A DNA stretch of 64,000 nucleotides from JAHFTW01 sp038046785 (GTDB taxonomy: Archaea; Thermoplasmatota; E2; JACPAO01; JAHFTW01), in NCBI GenBank assembly GCA_038046785.1, contig JBBSVM010000003.1, positions 248,001 to 312,000 on the forward strand, in the 5' to 3' direction. Both the position numbers and the translations under genes were made by a program. Below the pieces are notes generated by a model. It was not told the DNA's origin. It did no database searches and was given only the letters and a program-made list of their open reading frames with translations. The first letter of the stretch is position 1. Each line of letters begins with the position of its first letter. Below, in pieces: positions 57,308-64,000 of this stretch.

Positions 57308-57778
57308 TTAAGGGAACAGCGCCTTGGTAAGTGCCATCGCGTCCATGGGCGGGCCAAATAAGGATGCATGGAGCTTGACGTGCTGGCCGCGCTCATCTTT
57401 CACCGTGCTTCCACGACGGTATTTCTTGTACGTTGCTGGCGGGAGTTTCATTGCCAATCTGTCATGGAGTTCAAGAAATCGATATCGCCGACTGGCACCG
57501 TCGAGGGACGGGATAATGACGACCACGCAGGCGCCCGGTCTGGCGAAAAGATTCCGGTGCACATCGCTGGTCGGTTTGGTCTTGAGCTGCACATACCGGG
57601 TGGTGTCGGCATGGGACAGGACAACGTCGTACCCCCAGGCATCAACCTCGGCCTTTGCGACCTCGACCACGCCCGACCGACCATACCACACAGCACCGAG
57701 AACGTCGCCCACGAACTGGTGCTCGAGCATGTTTTCGTATGCGTGCGAATTCTTACTCCGGTCCGCAGGCAATTTCAA
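57308..57778 (-). CDS. Small PD-(D/E)XK-like nuclease protein (QxK variant)
   Basis: 156 aa. Begins with a helix containing MLEHQFVGDVLGAVW, then VEVAKAEVDAWGYDVVL and RYVQLKTK: Glu, Asp and Q-x-K in the spacing of Mrr-like or DUF4365-like PD-(D/E)XK folds. ATGA overlap with the DUF4420-type gene upstream. Likely nuclease or DNA-binding partner of the system. Confidence 0.7.
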   Translation of the reverse strand: MKLPADRSKNSHAYENMLEHQFVGDVLGAVWYGRSGVVEVAKAEVDAWGYDVVLSHADTTRYVQLKTKPTSDVHRNLFARPGACVVVIIPSLDGASRRYRFLELHDRLAMKLPPATYKKYRRGSTVKDERGQHVKLHASLFGPPMDAMALTKALFP

Positions 57779-58722
57779 AGCAACCCCGAAGGTGATTGCA
57801 CTAAAGGCGACTGAGACACATCCGTTGTGAATTGCACGGCTGTGACCATTGCCGGCAGGGGCTGCGGAACACGCGGAACGTCCTGCATGCGAATGCGTCT
57901 CAGGCTTGTCTTGCCCATCCGCTCGTCAAAAGCGGTCTCCATTGCAACGGCATGGTCTCGGCCCAATTGAGCGGCGAGAGTCTCTTCGAGCTTGGCGCGC
58001 ATCGGCGGCGACAGCTTTGTCTTGACCCGTGTCGCCAGTTCACGCAGCGAAAGGCCACCGGATGCCGCGACCGTCTGGATTGAGACCAATGTGCCTGCAA
58101 TACCGGGCGGCGGCGAAATCTGCCTTAGAGTAACCTGGTGCTGGGGAAGTTCTCCAGTCGTTGCCTTGACCTCGAGCCAACCGACGCTGCTCGCGAAGTC
58201 CACTAGGTCCTCGGGGTGGGCATGCCAACATGCTACGTAATGGTCAGCGTCGTTGGATTCCAGAATGGCGAGCAGTTCGCCCCACGCTCCGAGGGCGGTT
58301 GTCTTGGGTGCGGCCCCCAATGCCTTGAACATGAGGAAGACGCGGTCCAGGAGGGGGGCAAGCTTTGCCCCGGTGATTGCATCCGGAACTTGGTCGCCCA
58401 CTGCCTGCAAAGCGTCGAGGAAAACGGGGTAGAGCGTAGAGTCTCCCCCCAGAAGTTCGACGGCGGCAAACGTTGATTCTTCAGTTCTGCCGTCCAAACC
58501 CTTCAGACGGGCCGTCTTGGCAAACGATGTGGCAATGCTTGCCATCCTCGACGCGGGCGGCGCGGTTTCCGGCGTATCGGTAGGAGTGCGGAACAGGACG
58601 ACGGGGCGGCCGTCACGTGTCTTTGCCACGCGGTGAACGCCCTTGCCCGGGAAAGGCGCGGCGCTGAGTTGGCCGTCATTTCCAGCATTGGTGATTCCAG
58701 CAAAAACCTCTGAGAGCCTCAT
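57775..58722 (-). CDS. PD-(D/E)XK motif protein (DUF4420-like)
   Basis: 315 aa. The central segment LGAWGELLAILESND, then DFASSVGWLEVKATTGE, shows the Glu ... Asp ... ExK set of a PD-(D/E)XK nuclease, followed by QHQVTLRQI. This is the pattern of DUF4420 proteins that accompany Z1 and MORC-like genes in predicted restriction systems. Four-bp overlaps with both neighbours. Confidence 0.85.
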   Translation of the reverse strand: MRLSEVFAGITNAGNDGQLSAAPFPGKGVHRVAKTRDGRPVVLFRTPTDTPETAPPASRMASIATSFAKTARLKGLDGRTEESTFAAVELLGGDSTLYPVFLDALQAVGDQVPDAITGAKLAPLLDRVFLMFKALGAAPKTTALGAWGELLAILESNDADHYVACWHAHPEDLVDFASSVGWLEVKATTGELPQHQVTLRQISPPPGIAGTLVSIQTVAASGGLSLRELATRVKTKLSPPMRAKLEETLAAQLGRDHAVAMETAFDERMGKTSLRRIRMQDVPRVPQPLPAMVTAVQFTTDVSQSPLVQSPSGLL

Positions 58723-60980
58723 TGTGCGTCCTCCTTCGGGACCTGCACCAGGAAGTCGGCTGACAACTCTTCGGGTACGCGGACGGCGACTACGGGCACG
58801 CGCTCGCGCGGGTTTTCGCCCTCGGTAACGTTGACCAGATGCAGTTGAATGGTGACCACGCCGCCGTCGCTGAAGATCTTGCGGTCGCCGGGGAAGTCGG
58901 TTGTCGCGTTGCTGCCCATGAAGATGTTCTTCAGGACTTCGTTCTCCTCGACGCCGCGGTCGCGTGTGCGGCCCTTGGACATGAGATACACGTCACACCT
59001 GAGGTCCTTGTCCACGTTCTCCAGAAAGTGCTGGAGCTGAAGTTGCAGGCTGGTGTAGCGGTGGCTGTCGGAGATGCGCGGCATCTCCAAACGGGCAAGC
59101 AAATCCTCCATGACGCAGGACAGTTGGAGGTTCCGGACTACCAAAGGGGTTTCGTCCAAGGTCCACTTCTTGCCCGGGTTGAGTTCCACCCAATCCTTCT
59201 TGTGTCGCTCCTGGAAGGCTTCGAAGAGGGCTCGATTGTTTCCGATGGCCTCGTCGCTGTCGTTGGGCCCTTTCGGATTCCACCAGCTCGAGGCGAAGTT
59301 CTCGCGGACAATCAGGTCGCGGATGACGGCATCGCGCGTGGCCTTTAGGCCCTTGTCGAGAAGGAAGGCGCGCTTCCAATCCTTGAGCGATTTTCCATCG
59401 GCCTGGAGCTTCTTCATTTGGCGGAGAATGTCATTTTCGTGTGCGATGTAGGCCTGGTACATCTTGCGCGTCTCCTCCTCAAGGTATACGCGGCAGTACC
59501 CCAAGTACGCCTTCTTGTAGCCGAAGAAGCGCGCCCTCTGCTGGACCGTGTCAGCGTTGCCTTCGCCCTTGCCGCGAGGCATATACGTGACGGTGAGCCC
59601 CTCAACGGTGAAGCCGCGGTTAAGCGAGTTGCCGCCGACGAGGATGTGGCTGTAGCTTGCCTTCCAGTCAACCTCGGATGACGCATTCCGCCCGTCGGTG
59701 TTGACCTTGCTGACGACAGTCTCCTCGATGCGCCTGGACAGGGTCTTCAGAATCTCGTCGAAGCTGGGGATGTCGTCGACAGTCTCGGCGAGGTCCTTCC
59801 AAGCCTCGTGGAACTGCTCGGCGGTCTCTTCGTGCGCCGGATCGTCGTGGTCGTTGAGTTCCTGTACCCACCGGCGCTTGATCATGTTGATCCAGTCGAC
59901 GAATTCGCGATGGGGCGAAACCCGCTGGGACGGGTGCACCATCATCGAGCGGTACGCGGGGCCGCGGCGGTGGGCCTGGTATGTCATTCGCCCCGCGGCA
60001 ACTCCGACGAAGAAGACACGCAGCGCTTCCTGCAGGCTTTCCGGCGGCCCCTTGTCATCTGTATCATTTGGGTTGACCAGGTCGTCGGAGGGAATGTCTC
60101 GAACCAGGTTGAGGGAACTGTTGCCAAAGAAGCGCTCGCCCCCAGTGTAGGCCTCGCCTGGAGTAAGGACGACTGGGAATTCAGGCGATAGCATGTCGAT
60201 GATGCTGATGAGAAGAGGGGCTTGGGGCGTTGCCGTGTACTGCACGTACGAGTGCCACGTTAGCCGGCGCCTCATCTCGAGAATTCGGGAGTAGGTAGTG
60301 CTCTCGCGGCCCTTGTTCACCTGTGCATTAAGTCCCGCTTCGTCGGCCTCGTCATCAATCACGAGGACTGGTGTTTTCTCGAGGACATCTGCCATCCCGG
60401 ACAACATCCGGCTGAGGTCGCCAATCCTCTTGTGGTGCTTCATCACCGTGAGAAGCACGCCGCGCTTCTCCTCCTCAGGGACGTCATGCTGAAGCCACTT
60501 GGAGAGTTGCGTCCTGACCTGCTCGGCACGCTCGTCAGTTGGATTGGAGAAGTGGAGCCATTTCTGCTCGAGTGGGCCGCGCGTCTGCAGGCGCAGCGCC
60601 TTGGTAAGTCGGTCTTCCGACTGGTTGAACAGGTTGTTCTTGGTTCCGCCGAGGACGACGACAAGCGGGAAACCGTTGTCAACCGCCAGCGACGCGAGCG
60701 CTGTGAACGACGTGGTCTTGCCGCTTTGGACGCGGCCGATGGCGATTCCGGTGCTCTTGGCGGCCGCGGTGCGTGGCGAGACGCAGCGCGACAGGATTTG
60801 GATGGCCTCATTGCGCACCGTTGCGACCTCATCTTCGGAGAGGCCAACCGCCTTCAGCCCCTGAAGCACGTCGAAGGTCTCCGGGCCGACGGTCGGTGGC
60901 CACCGGGCTGGCGGCGGCGGCATCACTTGCAGGAACTCGACGACCTCCTGCTGCATCTGGCTTAGTGGGTCGGCAGTCAT
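58719..60980 (-). CDS. Z1-domain ATPase/helicase-like protein
   Basis: 753 aa. P-loop GRVQSGKTTSFTAL at ~residue 80, Walker B VLVIDDEADEAG at ~206, YVQYTATPQAPLLI (motif III-like TAT), and the Z1 hallmark ILVGGNSLNRGFTVEGLTVT at ~455 followed by DTVQQRARFFGYK. The Z1 domain occurs almost only in MORC/Dcm-type restriction systems. Likely a DNA translocase. ATG 60980 follows the GHKL gene stop by 1 nt. Confidence 0.93.
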   Translation of the reverse strand: MTADPLSQMQQEVVEFLQVMPPPPARWPPTVGPETFDVLQGLKAVGLSEDEVATVRNEAIQILSRCVSPRTAAAKSTGIAIGRVQSGKTTSFTALASLAVDNGFPLVVVLGGTKNNLFNQSEDRLTKALRLQTRGPLEQKWLHFSNPTDERAEQVRTQLSKWLQHDVPEEEKRGVLLTVMKHHKRIGDLSRMLSGMADVLEKTPVLVIDDEADEAGLNAQVNKGRESTTYSRILEMRRRLTWHSYVQYTATPQAPLLISIIDMLSPEFPVVLTPGEAYTGGERFFGNSSLNLVRDIPSDDLVNPNDTDDKGPPESLQEALRVFFVGVAAGRMTYQAHRRGPAYRSMMVHPSQRVSPHREFVDWINMIKRRWVQELNDHDDPAHEETAEQFHEAWKDLAETVDDIPSFDEILKTLSRRIEETVVSKVNTDGRNASSEVDWKASYSHILVGGNSLNRGFTVEGLTVTYMPRGKGEGNADTVQQRARFFGYKKAYLGYCRVYLEEETRKMYQAYIAHENDILRQMKKLQADGKSLKDWKRAFLLDKGLKATRDAVIRDLIVRENFASSWWNPKGPNDSDEAIGNNRALFEAFQERHKKDWVELNPGKKWTLDETPLVVRNLQLSCVMEDLLARLEMPRISDSHRYTSLQLQLQHFLENVDKDLRCDVYLMSKGRTRDRGVEENEVLKNIFMGSNATTDFPGDRKIFSDGGVVTIQLHLVNVTEGENPRERVPVVAVRVPEELSADFLVQVPKEDAQ

Positions 60981-60981
60981 G

Positions 60982-62565
60982 TTATGGCCTCGAGAGGGCG
61001 CCGCGCAGCATTGAATTGATTTCGCGGCGGATTGTTCCGGCATTCTTGACGCCGCCGCCAACCGCGATTTTCTCTGCAATGGCGATTGCGATACCCAGCC
61101 TCACCAGCGGTTCGAGGTGGTCCTTGTCCTGGACGCCAAACCGGACCATGAATGGGTGGGCCATGGAGATTCGGATGACGAGGTTTCGCGCGTTCTTTTG
61201 GCCCTTCTTCGGTGGGTTTTCCTGTATGGAAAGCCAATCGCCGAGCTCCGGCTTGGTAGTCAGTTCGACGGCGACGTGCCAGTCGGTGTCGGCCACACGT
61301 AGCATTTGCGAGTTTGCCTCGAGTACCTCAGGAATCTCCTTCGGGGCTGGCGCCGGCGCCCCAGGTCTAAGGTCAGGTTCAGGCATCTTCGCCAGGCCCA
61401 CCTCGATGTCGGGACCGGCCTTTGCGACGGCACCAAGGGCGGCAGTCAATGCATGCTTGGCAGCGGGCTTCAAGTCGCCTTTGGCTGCCTTGCTGCGGTA
61501 TTCGTCGGCCTGGTCCAACAAGTCAAGCGGCTTGGCCTGGAGCTGTTCTTTGAGTTTCTCAAGGAATTCTTCCTCAAGCGAGCCCCAATTGAACGCGTCC
61601 TTGGTGTGACTGACCTCGACCCCATGAATCTCCAGCTCGCCGAAAAGGCGCTGGTAACGGAAGTTGGTGGTGGACCGACCGAAAATCTCGTCAGGTCGGT
61701 ACCCTTCATCGCCGGACCCCGCAATGATACGCTTGCGTCTCAGGAGCGCGAAGCCGGCTTCTTGGCTCGAGCCTTTCTTGCGGATTGCGGCGAATCCGGA
61801 GGCCCAGCACCGCCCCTTTGGCCCGAAGGTGATGTCGATGTCCTTGCGCCACAGCACTGGCCGGCCATTCTCGTCCTTGTAAAACGGCGCCTCGAGCACA
61901 TCCGGCTCAATGTACTGCAGTTGCTCGCCGTTGTAGAGAATGCGGACCTCGGCTTCCCGAAGGAAGGCGCGGTACATCGAAGCCAGGTGGTCCTTGATTT
62001 TCTTGATGGTCCTGCCGTGGATGAGCGGGGCATGCAGGTTGTCGAGAATCAGTTCCGTGTAGTGGTCGTTGGCCTTGGCGGGCTTCTTGGTCGGATAGAT
62101 TGTCTCCAACTGCGTCTCGACGACCTTGGCGACGTCAATCTTGATGGTACGCTCGACGGGCTCGCCGAGTGCCGACGTCCGCACGGACCAGTTTGCCGCG
62201 AACCAGCATGCGGCGCTCTTCATCCCGACGCCGAACTCGGAGAGGCCTTTGGTGTCGGGTGGAGGCTCGGACGGCCTGAAGGCTCGGGCGTAGTCCTTGG
62301 TGTGGATTCCAGCGGCGTTGTCGCGGACGGAGACTCGCTCGCCGCCTGATTCGACGTCAATCTCAATCTCGAGCACGAATCCCTTGCCATGGAGGCTGCG
62401 CAACTCCGCCTTATGGTCAAGGTAGCTTTGGATGGCGTTGTCGACGAACTCGGCCATGGCATACCAGGGCCGATAGCTAAGGTGCCGGTAGAGCGCGATG
62501 GATTTGACGCCCGGACGCAGGCCGACGCCTTCCTTGTCGGGGTCAACCGCCTTTTTCGTCGTCAT
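60982..62565 (-). CDS. GHKL ATPase, MORC/MutL-like
   Basis: 527 aa. N box MAEFVDNAIQSYLD, G1 RDNAAGI, and G2 GLSEFGVGMKSAACWFA show an intact Bergerat ATP site; the following S5-like domain has ILDNLHAPLIHGRT. The C-terminal ~200 residues carry a Pro/Ala linker and a globular end. Prokaryotic MORC relatives clamp DNA in restriction systems. ATGA overlap with the methyltransferase gene. Confidence 0.9.
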   Translation of the reverse strand: MTTKKAVDPDKEGVGLRPGVKSIALYRHLSYRPWYAMAEFVDNAIQSYLDHKAELRSLHGKGFVLEIEIDVESGGERVSVRDNAAGIHTKDYARAFRPSEPPPDTKGLSEFGVGMKSAACWFAANWSVRTSALGEPVERTIKIDVAKVVETQLETIYPTKKPAKANDHYTELILDNLHAPLIHGRTIKKIKDHLASMYRAFLREAEVRILYNGEQLQYIEPDVLEAPFYKDENGRPVLWRKDIDITFGPKGRCWASGFAAIRKKGSSQEAGFALLRRKRIIAGSGDEGYRPDEIFGRSTTNFRYQRLFGELEIHGVEVSHTKDAFNWGSLEEEFLEKLKEQLQAKPLDLLDQADEYRSKAAKGDLKPAAKHALTAALGAVAKAGPDIEVGLAKMPEPDLRPGAPAPAPKEIPEVLEANSQMLRVADTDWHVAVELTTKPELGDWLSIQENPPKKGQKNARNLVIRISMAHPFMVRFGVQDKDHLEPLVRLGIAIAIAEKIAVGGGVKNAGTIRREINSMLRGALSRP

Positions 62566-63935
62566 GCCACCACCATCGCTTCCATCCGCGCCTTTGAGTT
62601 GGATGTTGCTGTGGGCCAGTTGGTGGTCGCGGCCTTCACGATGCGCCGCGCGACGTCAACGTGGACGCCGTTCCCTAGGGCCTGGAACGCTTCGCCCCGG
62701 CTCTTCGGCATGGCCCAGGTCTTGGGGAAGCCCTGGAGAAGGAGGCCTTCGCGGCGCGTCAAAAACCGCTTCTTCGGGCCAAGGATGGGGACCTGAGTGG
62801 TCGTCATCGCAACGAGTGCGGGTGCCGCGGTGTACCGCTTGGCGCGCAGGCCGGATGGCCTGAACTGCAGGACATGTTCCCAGAGGTCGCGGCTTTCGCC
62901 CTTGCAGTTGAATTCAAGCTTACGCAGGGAAGCTGGGAAGGTCTTGAGATTCGCCATCCAGCCTTTCGGCAGTTCGCCCTTGACTGCCGTGTAGTGGTCC
63001 CGGTTGCGCTTGATGAAAGCCACTTTCCACTTAGGGAACGCATCCTGTGGGGTCCGCGCGTAGCTCGGCAGTTGTGCCAACATTGCAGATTTCCGCGCAT
63101 ACTTGCGGAAGTGTGGGTCGCCCATGCTTTCCCGAAGTTGGGCCGGCGTGGCCCCATGTGGAGTGGTGCTCGCGTAGAGGTACCTGGCCCCGAACTCGTC
63201 GCCCCAAAGCGGGTGCGGGACTTCTTGCGACTCTGGCAGAGCGGCCAGGTATGAGTTCCAATGCTCGACGCACCGGACCTGCTTGTCAGTCAATTTCGTC
63301 TCGGCCTTGTCCTCCTTGTTCAGGTCAGAGTTTGGCTCGACGAGGTCTGCCAGCGTCTGGCCGCGACCTGTGAACTCGCGGGGGAAGGGGTCGTCCGGAA
63401 GTTCTTCAAGGGACGCGATGGCGAAGAACCGCTCACGATGATGGGGATGGCCGAAGTGGTGAGGAGACATCAGGCCATGCCCGCCGCTGGCCTTGTGCTC
63501 TGTGCCACGCACATTGTACCCGAGCTTCTCTAACGCGGCACGCACGGTGCGCCAGGTGTTGCCGCCGTCGTGCCGCTCGAAGTTGCCAACGTTCTCCAAG
63601 ACGATGGTTGACGGCTTGCGCTGCGCCGCAATCTGCACAATCTGGTTGAACAGGGTGCCGCGCGTCTGATCCTCGACACCGTTTTGGAAGCCGGACTTCG
63701 AGAAGGGCTGGCACGGGAAACCAGCGCACAGGATGTCGTGACGGGGGACCTCATCGACGTGCTTTCGGATGTCGCCCACGACCGGGCCTGTCTCGCCCTT
63801 GAAGTTCGTCGCGTATCCTTCACGCAGGCGCGCGTCAATCTCGCTGGCGAACACGCACTCGTGACCGAGCTTGGAGGCCGCGAGGTGAAACCCGCCGAGC
63901 CCCGCAAAAAGGTCGACGACTCGAAGGGTTTCCAC
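62562..63935 (-). CDS. DNA (cytosine-5-)-methyltransferase
   Basis: 457 aa from a GTG. Motif I VVDLFAGLGGFHLA, motif IV CAGFPCQPFSKSG with the nucleophile Cys, motif VI VLENVGNF, motif VIII-like HHRERFFAIA, and X QALGNGVHVDVAR. Complete. Long target-recognition region between VIII and IX. First gene of the defence operon; would protect self DNA at the site cut by the partner nucleases. Target sequence unknown. Confidence 0.95.
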   Translation of the reverse strand: METLRVVDLFAGLGGFHLAASKLGHECVFASEIDARLREGYATNFKGETGPVVGDIRKHVDEVPRHDILCAGFPCQPFSKSGFQNGVEDQTRGTLFNQIVQIAAQRKPSTIVLENVGNFERHDGGNTWRTVRAALEKLGYNVRGTEHKASGGHGLMSPHHFGHPHHRERFFAIASLEELPDDPFPREFTGRGQTLADLVEPNSDLNKEDKAETKLTDKQVRCVEHWNSYLAALPESQEVPHPLWGDEFGARYLYASTTPHGATPAQLRESMGDPHFRKYARKSAMLAQLPSYARTPQDAFPKWKVAFIKRNRDHYTAVKGELPKGWMANLKTFPASLRKLEFNCKGESRDLWEHVLQFRPSGLRAKRYTAAPALVAMTTTQVPILGPKKRFLTRREGLLLQGFPKTWAMPKSRGEAFQALGNGVHVDVARRIVKAATTNWPTATSNSKARMEAMVVA

Positions 63936-63970
63936 CAGCCAATCCCCATCATGTGCGAGGCGTTGCTCGT

Positions 63971-63977
63971 TATATAT
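63971..63977 (-). promoter_or_regulatory. TATA box of the defence operon
   Basis: TATATAT, strongly AT-rich against the local background, centred 39 nt before the methyltransferase GTG on the minus strand; predicts a leader of ~12 nt. Confidence 0.6.
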
Positions 63978-64000
63978 GGCGCGTGGGGCGACCCGTCAAG

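Overview
The window reads as a high-GC archaeal chromosome segment, most likely from an uncultivated Thermoplasmatota/euryarchaeal lineage. The archaeal evidence is an eight-gene A-type ATP synthase cluster (H-I-K-E-C-F-A-B), a DUF531 protein, a transketolase split into two genes, and many genes whose ATG or GTG start lies about 24-27 nt downstream of a TATA-like box, as expected for leaderless archaeal transcripts. Start codons are often GTG. Many exported proteins are lipoproteins or carry a C-terminal hydrophobic-plus-basic tail. The lineage call is inference; there is no rRNA here.

Layout. 1-6.4 kb: an M61 peptidase (cut by the window edge), lipoproteins, a DUF255 protein and a DUF531-type protein. 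6.4-9 kb: Sua5 (tRNA t6A) with PurK and PurE; PurT lies at 13.7 kb. 9-13.4 kb: a DUF1059 protein, a DEAD-box helicase and the most unusual locus of the window. That locus is a four-gene minus-strand operon: a 100-residue protein with eleven SCGSAK repeats, a DUF692/MNIO enzyme, an HvfC/BufC-like partner and an SGNH hydrolase. It has the layout of the bacterial HvfABC/bufferin copper-RiPP operons but a different precursor core and no signal peptide. 14.9-19 kb: a metzincin-like lipoprotein and membrane/secreted proteins. 19.2-27.1 kb: the A-ATPase operon, without atpD. 27.2-30.8 kb: Ppx/GppA followed by two overlapping thymidylate-kinase-like genes, the second with an altered P-loop. 30.8-35.8 kb: a 57-bp repeat array of hairpins, an APC permease with USP tail, tRNA-Leu(GAG), tRNA-Ser(GCT), and the split transketolase with a small membrane protein between its halves. 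35.9-49.8 kb: lipoprotein, sulfurtransferase, N-carbamoylputrescine amidase and agmatine deiminase (together agmatine to putrescine), M24 peptidase, a POT-like transporter, malic enzyme with ACT domain, and three tandem DUF1801 proteins.

49.8-64 kb looks accessory: unknown proteins, a wHTH regulator with a palindrome upstream, two adjacent SIR2-family proteins in a locally AT-richer stretch, and a tightly packed minus-strand defence operon. The defence operon holds a C5-cytosine methyltransferase, a MORC-like GHKL ATPase, a Z1 ATPase, a DUF4420-type PD-(D/E)XK protein, a small QxK nuclease-like protein and an unknown protein. It matches the known MORC/Z1 restriction-modification architecture plus two less familiar genes.

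Two genes, atpB and the amidase, are each followed by a short diverged copy of their own C-terminal codons ending in a stop. These look like scars of allele replacement by horizontal transfer.
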